Made by a program: the position numbers and the translations under genes. The notes under the pieces are model-generated. The model worked only from the letters and a program-made list of their open reading frames with translations. It did no database searches and was not told the DNA's origin. This document shows, one piece after another, positions 8,578 to 16,572 of a DNA stretch of 64,000 nucleotides. The stretch's first letter is position 1, and every line of letters starts with the position of its first letter. Source of the stretch: Streptomyces sp. Z26. Lineage in GTDB: Bacteria > Actinomycetota > Actinomycetes > Streptomycetales > Streptomycetaceae. The stretch is from assembly GCF_003665095.1 (NCBI RefSeq), contig NZ_RCHV01000002.1, positions 4,698,501-4,762,500 of the forward strand, given 5' to 3'.

Positions 8578-9210
8578 ATGGCGCAGCAGCAGGAGACCCG
8601 GGCGGAGTCCGCCGTCGAGTTCGTGGTCGACACGGAGGACACCGCGGAGCGCGAGGCGGCACACGTCGAGCGCGGCACCGCGCGCCCGATCACGGTGGTG
8701 GGGAATCCGGTCCTGCACAAGGAGTGCCGGGACGTCACCGAGTTCGGCGACGAACTCGCCGCGCTCGTCGACGACATGTTCGCCAGCCAGCGCGCGGCGG
8801 AGGGCGTCGGCCTGGCGGCCAACCAGATCGGCGTCGACCTGAAGGTGTTCGTCTACGACTGCCCGGACGACGACGGCGTACGGCACGTGGGCGTCGTCTG
8901 CAACCCGGTGCTGGACGAACTCCCCGCCGACCGGCGGGTGCTGGACGACTCCAACGAGGGCTGCCTGTCGGTCCCCACCGCGTACGCCGCGCTCGCCCGC
9001 CCCGACACCGCCGTGGTGCGCGGGCAGGACGCGCAGGGTCGGCCGATCGCGGTGCGCGGCACCGGGTACTTCGCGCGCTGCCTCCAGCACGAGACGGACC
9101 ACCTCTACGGCTACCTGTACATCGACCGGCTGTCGAAGCGGGAGCGCAAGGACGCCCTCCGGCAGATGGAGGAGGGCACGGCGCGGTACGAGACGGTGCC
9201 GAACGCCTGA
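8578..9210 (+). CDS. def: peptide deformylase
   Basis: The enzyme removes the formyl group from the initiator methionine of nascent proteins at the ribosome, using a bound metal. The 210-residue protein has all three family motifs: GVGLAANQIG from residue 76, EGCLSVP with the metal-ligand Cys129, and HETDH with His171, Glu172 and His175. The ATG at 8578 follows a GAGGAAGG site at a good distance. There is an N-terminal extension of about 40 acidic residues before the domain, which bacterial type I enzymes usually lack; several Streptomyces deformylases have such extensions, as I recall. It appears monocistronic. Confidence 0.95.
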   Translation: MAQQQETRAESAVEFVVDTEDTAEREAAHVERGTARPITVVGNPVLHKECRDVTEFGDELAALVDDMFASQRAAEGVGLAANQIGVDLKVFVYDCPDDDGVRHVGVVCNPVLDELPADRRVLDDSNEGCLSVPTAYAALARPDTAVVRGQDAQGRPIAVRGTGYFARCLQHETDHLYGYLYIDRLSKRERKDALRQMEEGTARYETVPNA

Positions 9211-9289
9211 CCCGTCGGCCGCCGTCCGCGTCCGCGCCCGCCTCGCGTGACACCGGCGGTGGTCCGGCGCGCCGTGGGTGAACTCCGTT

Positions 9290-9350
9290 CAATGGCACGC
9301 CCATTGGCACTTCCCCGATGATGTTGACGCCTTGTCTTGGGCACGCCAAT
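9290..9350 (+). promoter_or_regulatory. two related palindromes around a likely promoter
   Basis: CAATGG-N5-CCATTG (9290-9306) and TTGG-N5-CCAA (9337-9349) share a GCACGCC-type core. TTGACG at 9324-9329 would be a -35 box and CAATCT at 9347-9352 a weak -10. One palindrome thus lies just upstream of the -35 and the other fills the spacer, the layout of a repressor with two sites. No regulator gene is adjacent. The binding protein is unknown. Confidence 0.5.
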
Positions 9351-9381
9351 CTCAGGTGTTCCCCACAACGACGGAGGCGTC

Positions 9382-9954
9382 ATGCTCGAAAGAACCGTTC
9401 CGGACCACCGCCGTGACCTGCGGTCGGGGTCGCGCCGTCCGCTGCGCGTCCTGGCCGCGGCCGGTGCCGCGATCGCGCTCGTCGCCGGTGGCGCCACCGC
9501 CACCACGGCCGTGGCCGCGACCGGTGACGCGCCCGCGAAGGCGCCCGCGGCGCAGCCCCTGGCGAAGCTCAGCCACGGGCAGGCGACCGCCAAGTTCCAG
9601 GCGGCCGGGATCTCCTGGTCCTCCAGCGGCGGCTGCTCGGACCGGAACACCTCGACCTGCACCTCGTTCGACCAGATCAACTCCGCCACGGTGGACGGCG
9701 TGATCACGCTCAAGGGCGCCACCGGCTGCGCCATCAACCTCACCGGCGGCACCGAGACCGGGCACGCCAGCGGCACGTACAGCCACTGGAACGGCTACAA
9801 GGTCGACTTCAGCCTGTCGAGCTGCCTGGACAACTACATCACGGGGACCTTCACCTCCATCGGCGGCTCCAAGTGGCAGTCCGGCTCCGGGAACGTGTAC
9901 TACCGGGAGGGCAACCACTGGGACGTGACCTACCACAACTGCGGAGGCTGCTGA
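9382..9954 (+). CDS. secreted small protein with M15/hedgehog-like metal-binding motif
   Basis: This 190-residue exported protein starts at the ATG at 9382 with a CGGAGG ribosome site. It has an Arg-rich n-region (SGSRRPLRVLAAAG), a hydrophobic core and likely cleavage after a TTAVAA-type site near residue 45. The mature domain contains ETGHASGTYSHWNGYKVDFS, where the spaced His and Asp resemble the SxHxxGxAxD zinc motif of M15 D-Ala-D-Ala carboxypeptidases. Near the end, GNHWDVTYHNC resembles their second His block. Several cysteines suggest disulfides. A peptidoglycan peptidase role is inference. Two palindromes precede it, and the convergent nrdB gene follows a shared terminator. Confidence 0.7.
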   Translation: MLERTVPDHRRDLRSGSRRPLRVLAAAGAAIALVAGGATATTAVAATGDAPAKAPAAQPLAKLSHGQATAKFQAAGISWSSSGGCSDRNTSTCTSFDQINSATVDGVITLKGATGCAINLTGGTETGHASGTYSHWNGYKVDFSLSSCLDNYITGTFTSIGGSKWQSGSGNVYYREGNHWDVTYHNCGGC

Positions 9955-9959
9955 GCCGC

Positions 9960-9996
9960 GTGCGGTCCCCGGCCCGTCAGGCGCCGGGGACCGCAC
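9960..9996. terminator. bidirectional terminator hairpin
   Basis: A perfect 13-bp stem, GTGCGGTCCCCGG (9960-9972) with CCGGGGACCGCAC (9984-9996) and an 11-base loop, separates the convergent secreted-protein gene and nrdB. No long T-run follows, as is usual in Streptomyces. Confidence 0.8.
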
Positions 9997-10026
9997 GGTC
10001 CTCCCCGCGGGGAGACGGAGAGGGGC

Positions 10027-11094
10027 TCAGAAGTCGTCGTCGAAGGAGACGGAGCCCTCGACGGCGACCTGGTAGGCGGAGGCCCGCCGCTCGAAGAAGT
10101 TCGTCAGCTCCTGCACGTTCTGGAGCTCCATGAACGAGAACGGGTTCCGCGCCCCGTAACGCGCCGGGAAGCCGAGCCGTACGAGCCGCTGGTCCGCCAC
10201 CGCCCGCAGGTAGTCGCGCATCGAGTCGGTGTTCATCCCGGGCAGCCCGTCGCCGCACAGGTCCCGCGCGAACTGCAACTCGGCCTCCACGGCCTCGTCC
10301 AGCATCGCCGTGACCTCGGCCTCCAGCGCGTCGTCGAACAGGTCCGGCTCCTCCGCCCGCACCGTGTCGACCACGTCGAACGCGAACGACATGTGCATCG
10401 ACTCGTCGCGGAAGACCCAGTTGGTGCCGGTGGCCAGGCCGTGCAGCAGACCGCGCGAGCGGAACCAGTAGACGTACGCGAAGGCGCCGTAGAAGAACAG
10501 CCCCTCGATGCAGGCGGCGAAGCAGATGAGGTTCAGCAGGAAGCGCCGCCGGTCGGCGCGCGACTCCAACCGCCCCGTCCGCGCCACGCCGTCGCCCTCC
10601 TCCAGGGCGGCCATCCAGCGGAAGCAGAACTGCGCCTTCTCGCGGATCGACGGGATGTTCTCGACCGCCGCGAACGCCTCGGCGCGCTCGTCCGGATCGG
10701 GCAGGTACGTGTCCAGCAGCGTCAGGTAGAACTGGACGTGCACGGCCTCCTCGAACAGCTGCCGGGAGAGGTAGAGGCGCGCCTCGGGCGAGTTGATGTG
10801 CTTGTAGAGCGAGAGCACCACGTTGTTCGCCACGATGGAGTCGCCGGTGGCGAAGAACGCCACGAGGCGGCTGATCATGTGCTGTTCGCCGGGGGAGAGC
10901 TTCGCCAGGTCGCCGATGTCGGAGTGGAGGTCGACCTCCTCGACGGTCCAGGTGTTCTTGATGGCGTCGCGGTAGCGGTCGTAGAACTCCGGGTAGCGCA
11001 TGGGGCGCAGGGTCAGTTCGAAGCCCGGGTCGAGCAGGTTCTTCGGCCGGGGGGTGACGGCGGCCGGGGTGGTCGGTGTGGTGGTCACTGGCAT
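10027..11094 (-). CDS. nrdB: class Ia ribonucleotide reductase beta subunit (R2)
   Basis: NrdB carries the diiron-tyrosyl radical cofactor that starts reduction of ribonucleotides in NrdA. The 355-residue protein shows the metal ligands in order: Asp in ATGDSIVANN, Glu and His in FEEAVHVQFY, Glu in CIEGLFFYGAF, and Glu and His in DESMHMSF. The Tyr four residues after the first His is the expected radical Tyr, so this is not the Tyr-less class Ic. The acidic-aromatic C-terminus (VSFDDDF) is the tail that docks on NrdA. The ATG at 11094 overlaps the end of nrdA by ten bases. No third gene (nrdS in S. coelicolor) follows; the next gene is convergent. Confidence 0.95.
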   Translation of the reverse strand: MPVTTTPTTPAAVTPRPKNLLDPGFELTLRPMRYPEFYDRYRDAIKNTWTVEEVDLHSDIGDLAKLSPGEQHMISRLVAFFATGDSIVANNVVLSLYKHINSPEARLYLSRQLFEEAVHVQFYLTLLDTYLPDPDERAEAFAAVENIPSIREKAQFCFRWMAALEEGDGVARTGRLESRADRRRFLLNLICFAACIEGLFFYGAFAYVYWFRSRGLLHGLATGTNWVFRDESMHMSFAFDVVDTVRAEEPDLFDDALEAEVTAMLDEAVEAELQFARDLCGDGLPGMNTDSMRDYLRAVADQRLVRLGFPARYGARNPFSFMELQNVQELTNFFERRASAYQVAVEGSVSFDDDF

Positions 11095-13556
11095 GCCTCG
11101 CAGGACTCGGGGTTCTCCAGGGAGCAGGCGGCGGCCGCGGCGTCGTCGTACGCGGTCACCGTCGACCCGGACACGGGTGCGGGTACGGGTGCGGTGGCGG
11201 CCGTGCCGCCCGCGGCGCGCGCGATCCGGGTGGCCGGACGCGAACGCAGGTAGTACGTGGTCTTGATGCCGCTGCGCCAGGCGTACGCGTACATCGAGCT
11301 GAGCTTCCCGATGGTCGGCGAGCCCAGGAAGAGGTTCAGCGACTGGCTCTGGTCCAGGTACGGGGTGCGCGCCGCCGCCAGGTCGATCAGCGCGCGCTGC
11401 GGCAGCTCCCACGCGGTGCGGTAGAGCGCCCGTACGTCGTCCGGCAGACCCGGCGCGTCCTGCACCGAGCCGCTGCTCTCGCGCAGCGCCTCCCGGGTCG
11501 CGTCGTCCCAGCGCCCCAGCCGCTTCAACTCCGCGACCAGGTACGCGTTCACCTGGAGGAACTCGCCGCTCAGCGTCTCGCGCTTGAACAGGTTCGACAC
11601 CTGCGGCTCGATGCACTCGTAGACGCCCGCGATGGAGGCGATCGTCGCCGTCGGCGCGATGGCCAGCAGCAGCGCGTTCCGCAGCCCGGAGGTGGCGACC
11701 CGTTCGCGCAGCGCCGTCCAGCGCTCCGGCCAGGCGTGCTCGACGTGCGGGTAGTGGTCGGGGTGGAGCACGCCGCGCGCCGCGCGGGTCGACTCCCAGG
11801 CGGGGAGCGGGCCGTGGCGTTCCGCGAGGGCGGCGGACGCCTCGTACGCGGCCAGCATGATCCGCTCGGAGATCCGGGTGGACAGCTCCCGCGCCTCCGC
11901 CGAGTCGAACGGGAGCCGCTGCCGGAAGAAGACGTCCTGGAGGCCCATCAGGCCCAGGCCGACCGGCCGCCAGCGGGAGTTGGAGGCGGCGGCCTGCGGC
12001 GTCGGGTAGAAGTTCACGTCGACGACGCGGTCGAGGAAGAGGACGGCGGTGCGGACGGTCTCGTCCAGCCGCTCCCAGTCGACCTCGCCGTCCGCGCGCA
12101 GGTGCGCGGCGAGGTTGACGGAGCCGAGGTTGCAGACGGCGGTCTCCCCGTCGTCCGTGACCTCCAGGATCTCCGTGCAGAGGTTGGAGGAGTGCACGAC
12201 GTTGCCGGGCTCCGCCGTCTGGTTCGCGGTGCGGTTGGAGGTGTCCTTGAAGGTCATCCAGCCGTTGCCGGTCTGCGCGAGCGTACGCATCATCCGCGCG
12301 TACAACTCCCGTGCGGGCAGCGTCCGTACGGCCTTCCCCTCGGCCTCGGCGCGACGGTACGCGGCGTCGAAGTCGTCGCCCCACAGATCCGTCAGCTCCG
12401 GCGTGTCCGACGGCGAGAACAGCGACCAGTCGGCGTCCGCCTCGACCCGGCGCATGAACTCGTCCGGGATCCAGTGCGCGAGGTTGAGGTTGTGCGTACG
12501 CCGCGCCTCCTCGCCGGTGTTGTCGCGCAGCTCCAGGAACTCCTCCAGGTCCGCGTGCCACGTCTCCAGGTAGACGCAGGCCGCGCCCTTGCGCCGACCG
12601 CCCTGGTGCACGGCGGCGACCGAGGCGTCCAGGGTGCGCAGGAACGGCACGATGCCGTTCGACAGCCCGTTGGTGCCGCGGATCAGCGAACCGCGGCTGC
12701 GGATACGGGAGTACGACAGGCCGATGCCGCCCGCGTGCTTGGAGAGGCGGGCGACCCGGCCGTAGTTCTCGTAGACCGAGTCGAGGTCGTCCAGCGGGGA
12801 GTCCAGCAGGTAGCACGACGACATCTGCGGGTGCCGGGTGCCGGAGTTGAACAGCGTGGGGGAGGACGGCAGATAGGCGAGCGTGCTGGTCAGCCCGTAC
12901 AGCTCGGTGACCTCCGCGAGCGCCCGCTCGCTCTCGTCGGGGGCGAGACCGCAGGCCACGCGCAGCAGGAAGTGCTGCGGCGTCTCGATGACGCGGCGGG
13001 TGACGGGGTGCCGCAGCAGGTAGCGGGTGTGGACGGTGCGCAGCCCGAAGTAGCCGAGGCGGTCGTCCGCGCCGTCCGCCTCCGCCGCCGCGACGAGCGC
13101 GTCGAGGCGGGCCGCGTGCGCCCGTACGAAGGACGCCGTGCCGTCCGCGATCAGGCCCTCGCGGTGCCCGACCGCCACCGACTCCGCGAACGAACGCGCG
13201 CCCTGCCCGGCGGCCTCCTCCCGTACGGCGAGGGTGAGCAGCCGGGCGGCGAGGCGCGAGTACTCCGGCTCCTCACCGATCAGCCCGGCGGCCGCCTCCG
13301 TCGCGAGGGAGCGCAACTCCGCGTCGTCCGAACCCCCGTGGCGGCCGCGGAGCGCCGCGGCGGCGACGCGTTCCGGGTCGGTGGCCGGGAGGTCGGCGGC
13401 GAGCCCGGCGAGGAGGCGGGTGAGCGCCGCCGCGCCGTGGTCGGCGGCGGCCGGGGGCTCGCCCTGGGCGGGGACGGCGGTCGGCACCGGCGGCCGGGCC
13501 GCGGGCGGCGCAGTCGCGGGGTCGGTCGCGGGTGCGGCGACTGGTGCGGTGGTCAC
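11085..13556 (-). CDS. nrdA: class Ia ribonucleotide reductase alpha subunit (R1)
   Basis: NrdA reduces ribonucleoside diphosphates to deoxy forms with NrdB. The GTG at 13556 (VTTAPVAAPATD) has a GAGGGAGAG site 8 bases upstream and gives 823 residues. Active-site landmarks are all present: the Cys in MSSCYLL, the radical Cys in SNLCTEIL, the Cys in AVCNLGSVN, PTATIASIAG, the paired Tyr in KTTYYLR, and the C-terminal redox cysteines ending CEACQ. The first 130 residues are Ala/Pro-rich and then helical, resembling an ATP-cone whose opening VxKRDG strand is missing. Expression should be controlled by the cobalamin riboswitch and NrdR boxes upstream. Confidence 0.95.
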   Translation of the reverse strand: MTTAPVAAPATDPATAPPAARPPVPTAVPAQGEPPAAADHGAAALTRLLAGLAADLPATDPERVAAAALRGRHGGSDDAELRSLATEAAAGLIGEEPEYSRLAARLLTLAVREEAAGQGARSFAESVAVGHREGLIADGTASFVRAHAARLDALVAAAEADGADDRLGYFGLRTVHTRYLLRHPVTRRVIETPQHFLLRVACGLAPDESERALAEVTELYGLTSTLAYLPSSPTLFNSGTRHPQMSSCYLLDSPLDDLDSVYENYGRVARLSKHAGGIGLSYSRIRSRGSLIRGTNGLSNGIVPFLRTLDASVAAVHQGGRRKGAACVYLETWHADLEEFLELRDNTGEEARRTHNLNLAHWIPDEFMRRVEADADWSLFSPSDTPELTDLWGDDFDAAYRRAEAEGKAVRTLPARELYARMMRTLAQTGNGWMTFKDTSNRTANQTAEPGNVVHSSNLCTEILEVTDDGETAVCNLGSVNLAAHLRADGEVDWERLDETVRTAVLFLDRVVDVNFYPTPQAAASNSRWRPVGLGLMGLQDVFFRQRLPFDSAEARELSTRISERIMLAAYEASAALAERHGPLPAWESTRAARGVLHPDHYPHVEHAWPERWTALRERVATSGLRNALLLAIAPTATIASIAGVYECIEPQVSNLFKRETLSGEFLQVNAYLVAELKRLGRWDDATREALRESSGSVQDAPGLPDDVRALYRTAWELPQRALIDLAAARTPYLDQSQSLNLFLGSPTIGKLSSMYAYAWRSGIKTTYYLRSRPATRIARAAGGTAATAPVPAPVSGSTVTAYDDAAAAACSLENPESCEACQ

Positions 13557-13696
13557 TGGGCGTGCTCTCCCTCGCTCGGCCGGAGCCACGAGGAGGGGTG
13601 CGCGCGGGCGCGAGGTGGCGGCCGGGCACCAGGGCACGGCTCCGCTCGCGTCCGGCGGCCCAATCCGCGGAGCCCGGGACGTTGTACGACGCCGTC

Positions 13697-13820
13697 GGCA
13701 GGTGCTCGGGCTCGGCGGGGGCTGGGTGCGTGTTGTCGCGTCAGCGCCCGCCACACCGTTGCGGGTCAGCTCCGGATTCGCACCGGATTCCCCTGCGGCG
13801 ACAGCAAGCACCACCATACA
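13697..13820 (-). promoter_or_regulatory. adenosylcobalamin riboswitch in the nrdAB leader
   Basis: Read on the minus strand, the leader contains the cobalamin core GGGAATCCGGTGCGAATCC, then CTGACCCGCAACGGT, and 50 bases later the B12-box-like AGCCCGAGCACCTGCC. Order and spacing match cobalamin riboswitches. The GGTGGTGC at the 5' edge can pair with GCACC at the 3' edge. Downstream, CCTCG (13589-13593) can pair with CGAGG (13570-13574), which overlaps the nrdA ribosome site, a plausible translational off-state. In S. coelicolor the equivalent operon is shut down by B12, because the B12-dependent NrdJ can take over. Confidence 0.85.
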
Positions 13821-13859
13821 TCTGGTGGCGCTTCATGCGAGCACCCCCATATGTTGTGT
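13813..13859 (-). promoter_or_regulatory. pair of NrdR boxes before nrdAB
   Basis: Two 16-base sites, ACACAACATATGGGGG (minus strand, 13859-13844) and CCACCAGATGTATGGT (13828-13813), have starts 31 bases apart, about three helical turns. That is the usual geometry of NrdR box pairs (consensus near ACACWATATATWGTGT). The downstream site is the weaker match. NrdR represses RNR genes when nucleotides are plentiful. The second box touches the 5' edge of the riboswitch, so it probably covers the promoter. Confidence 0.7.
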
Positions 13860-13916
13860 CGATCGCCCGGCTCTCGTACGGCCCCCGCGGCACCCCGGCG
13901 GCCCCGCCGTACGGCC

Positions 13917-14435
13917 TCACTCCGGGCCCGTCTCCCGCGTGAACGCCCACAGAGCCTCCATGCCCGGCACCGGCGACCAGTCCCGCTCCGGCGCGCGCCG
14001 GAAGCCGAGCCGCCCGTAAAGCCGGTGCGCGGCCGTCATCCGCGACTGGCTGGAGAGCACCAGCCGCGCCAGCCCGAGCGCCCGCGTACGGGCCAGGCAC
14101 GCGCGCACCAGCGCCTCCCCGACGCCCCGGCCGCGCCCCTCCTCCCGTACCGCCAGCATCCGGAACTCGCCCTCGCCCGGCACCGCGATGTCCGCGTACG
14201 CGCCGCCGTCCCCGACGAACGTCACGGTGCCCAGCAGTCGTTCGCCCGCCGCGTCCCGTTCCACGGCCACCAGCACCTCCGAGTGCGCGGCCCGGTGCCG
14301 GGCGTCGCGCAGCCTCGCCAGGTACGAGTCCGACTCACCGAAGGTGAGCAGGCCGTCCCCGAGGTACACGTCCGCCGTCAACCCGCCGACCCCGTCCAGC
14401 TCCCCGTCCCGCGCCGCCCTGATCGTGAAGTCCAT
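13917..14435 (-). CDS. GNAT family N-acetyltransferase
   Basis: This is a 172-residue single-domain acetyltransferase with unknown acceptor. The start ATG at 14435 gives MDFTIRAARDGEL; an open frame of 41 codons upstream is Pro/Arg-rich and crosses a terminator hairpin, so it was rejected. The acetyl-CoA site is visible in EFRMLAVREEGRGRGVGEAL (R/QxxGxG/A variant), followed by the strand LARLVLSS and the C-terminal AAHRLYGRLGFRRAPERDW motif typical of the family. It lies downstream of the symporter gene but a strong hairpin separates them. Confidence 0.88.
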   Translation of the reverse strand: MDFTIRAARDGELDGVGGLTADVYLGDGLLTFGESDSYLARLRDARHRAAHSEVLVAVERDAAGERLLGTVTFVGDGGAYADIAVPGEGEFRMLAVREEGRGRGVGEALVRACLARTRALGLARLVLSSQSRMTAAHRLYGRLGFRRAPERDWSPVPGMEALWAFTRETGPE

Positions 14436-14448
14436 GGCCCCAGCATGC

Positions 14449-14481
14449 GGCACCCCACCGGCCGGTCGCCGGTGGGGTGCC
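14449..14481 (-). terminator. terminator after the symporter gene
   Basis: A perfect 14-bp stem, GGCACCCCACCGGC (14449-14462) with GCCGGTGGGGTGCC (14468-14481) and a 5-base loop, lies between the end of the symporter gene and the GNAT start, both on the minus strand. Confidence 0.8.
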
Positions 14482-14508
14482 GAGGGTGCTCCGGGGACTC
14501 CCGGTGGG

Positions 14509-16110
14509 TCAGGGGGCCTTGGTGGCGGGCGGCAGTTCCTCCCGTACGCCCGCGTCACCGACGTCCGCGGTGTAGTCGCCGGCGGTCGTCTCGTCCACGC
14601 CGTCCGGCGTGCCGAGCGCCCGCATGACGAGCGTCAGGACGACCGTCACCAGCAGGTTGAGCACGAACGCCGTCAGCCCGATGTAGCCGATCTCGCCGAT
14701 CAGCGGGATGGTGTCGTTGCTGCCGCCGAAGTGCTTCTGCGTGGGGCTCTCGACGCCGTACGCCGCCAGGGTGCCGTAGAGCATGCCGACGGCCCAGCCC
14801 GCGAGCAGCGCCCAGCGGTGGAACCACCGGGTGAACAGGCCGCCGACGAGCGCGGGCATCGTCTGGACGATCCAGATGCCGCCCAGCAGCTGGAAGTTGA
14901 TCGCCGTGGTCTTGTCCATGGTGAGGACGAAGACCAGCGCGCCGACCTTCACCAGCAGCGACGTGATCTTGGAGACCTGGGCCTCCCGCGCCGGGGTGGC
15001 GTCCGGCCGGAAGAAGTCGCGGTAGATGTTCCGCGTGAACAGGTTCGCGGCCGCGATCGACATGATGGCGGCCGGGACGAGCGCGCCGATCCCGATGGCC
15101 GCGAAGGCCACGCCCGCGAACCACGCCGGGAACATGTCCTCGAACAGCTGCGGCACCACCAACTGCCCGTTCTCCACCTCGATCCCGGCCGCGATCCCCA
15201 TGAAGCCGAGCAGTGCGAGCAGGCCCAGCATCAGGGAGTACAGCGGCAGGATCGTCGTGTTCCGCCGGATGACCTCGCGGCTGCGGCTGGAGAGGGTCGC
15301 GGTGATGGCGTGCGGGTACATGAACAGCGCCAGCGCCGAGCCCAGCGCCAGCGTCGCGTACGCCCACTGCGCGTCCGCCGCCGGGACCACCGAGCCGCCC
15401 TTCTCCGCGAACTTCTCCTCGGCGCTGCTGAAGATGTCGTCGAAGCCGCCGAGTTCGATCGGGATGTAGATGATCGCGACGATGATCACGATGTAGATCA
15501 GCGCGTCCTTCACGAACGCGATGAGCGCCGGTGCCCGCAGCCCCGAGGAGTACGTGTACGCCGCCAGCACGCCGAACGCGATCAGCAGCGGCAGGTCCTT
15601 CACGAACCAGTGCGTCGACTCCCCGCCGCCGACGCCCATCACGTCCAACACCGCCTGGATGCCGACGAGTTGGAGCGCGATGTACGGCATCGTCGCCAGG
15701 ATGCCGGTCAGCGCGACCGCCAGGGAGAGGCCGCGGGAGCCGAAGCGGCCCTTCACGAAGTCCGAGGTGGTGACGTAGCCGTGCCGGTGCGAGACCGACC
15801 AGAGGCGCGGCAGGAACGTGAAGATCAGCGGGTAGACGAGGATGGTGTACGGCACCGCGAAGAAGCCCGCCGCGCCGCCCGCGTAGATCGCCGCCGGTAC
15901 GGCCACGAAGGTGTACGCGGTGTAGAGGTCGCCGCCGAGCAGGAACCACGTGATCCAGGTCCCGAAGCTCCGCCCGCCGAGGCCCCACTCCTCCAGGTTG
16001 TCGGCCTCCGCCGCCCGGCGCCAGCGCGCGGCGAGGAAGCCCATGACCGTGACCAGCACGAAGAAGAAGACGAAGACCGCGAGCGCGACTCCGTTCACGC
16101 CGTCGTTCAT
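14509..16110 (-). CDS. sodium:solute symporter (SSS family, monocarboxylate type)
   Basis: This is a 533-residue membrane protein with about 13 hydrophobic segments, predicted to import a small organic acid with sodium. The N-terminus MNDGVNGVALAVFVFF enters the first helix directly. GGRSFGTWITWFLLGGDLYTA is the conserved SSS block after helix one, and AAIMSIAAANLFTRNIYRDF near residue 390 is the family signature near helix 9. The pairing with a DUF3311 protein immediately upstream is typical of MctP/MctC-like monocarboxylate uptake systems. The start ATG overlaps the upstream stop (ATGA). Substrate is inferred, not shown. Confidence 0.88.
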   Translation of the reverse strand: MNDGVNGVALAVFVFFFVLVTVMGFLAARWRRAAEADNLEEWGLGGRSFGTWITWFLLGGDLYTAYTFVAVPAAIYAGGAAGFFAVPYTILVYPLIFTFLPRLWSVSHRHGYVTTSDFVKGRFGSRGLSLAVALTGILATMPYIALQLVGIQAVLDVMGVGGGESTHWFVKDLPLLIAFGVLAAYTYSSGLRAPALIAFVKDALIYIVIIVAIIYIPIELGGFDDIFSSAEEKFAEKGGSVVPAADAQWAYATLALGSALALFMYPHAITATLSSRSREVIRRNTTILPLYSLMLGLLALLGFMGIAAGIEVENGQLVVPQLFEDMFPAWFAGVAFAAIGIGALVPAAIMSIAAANLFTRNIYRDFFRPDATPAREAQVSKITSLLVKVGALVFVLTMDKTTAINFQLLGGIWIVQTMPALVGGLFTRWFHRWALLAGWAVGMLYGTLAAYGVESPTQKHFGGSNDTIPLIGEIGYIGLTAFVLNLLVTVVLTLVMRALGTPDGVDETTAGDYTADVGDAGVREELPPATKAP

Positions 16111-16376
16111 CGCGCCGCACCGCCCTCGGCGGCCGCGCGCCGCGCGGCCTTCTCGCGGCGGACCAGGACGTACGCGACGCAGGTCAGCAGCGTGGACAGG
16201 GGCACCCACAGCATCTGGTACCAGTAGAAGAACGGGATGCCGATGAACGTCGGGTCCACCCGGTCGTACGAGCCGACCCAGAGCATCGCGACGAACGGGA
16301 CGACCAGGCACAGCCCGATCACCACGCGCGTGGGCGTGATCACCGACCCGCCTGGTGCCTTATCGGGGGCTGACAT
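16107..16376 (-). CDS. DUF3311 membrane protein, symporter partner
   Basis: This 89-residue protein has two hydrophobic helices (about residues 16-35 and 48-68) separated by VDPTFIGIPFFYWYQM, the pattern of DUF3311. It ends in a basic Arg/Ala tail on the cytoplasmic side. It overlaps the symporter gene by four bases, so the two are co-translated. Such small proteins commonly accompany SSS monocarboxylate transporters and may help assembly. The function itself is not established. Confidence 0.88.
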   Translation of the reverse strand: MSAPDKAPGGSVITPTRVVIGLCLVVPFVAMLWVGSYDRVDPTFIGIPFFYWYQMLWVPLSTLLTCVAYVLVRREKAARRAAAEGGAAR

Positions 16377-16572
16377 GTGTGGGCGCGCTCCGTCCTGGCT
16401 GGTCGATCACTGCTGGCCGCCCAGGAAATCTAGCCACGGCGGAGCGCGGAGTCACTACCCCACGGCATAACGGACCGGCCACGCCGCCGCCGGTCAGCGA
16501 CGTGTGCGGGGGCCGTACGCGCGCGTGCCGTACGTACGTGCCGTGGGTGCCGCGTCGTACGTCCGTCCCGCG

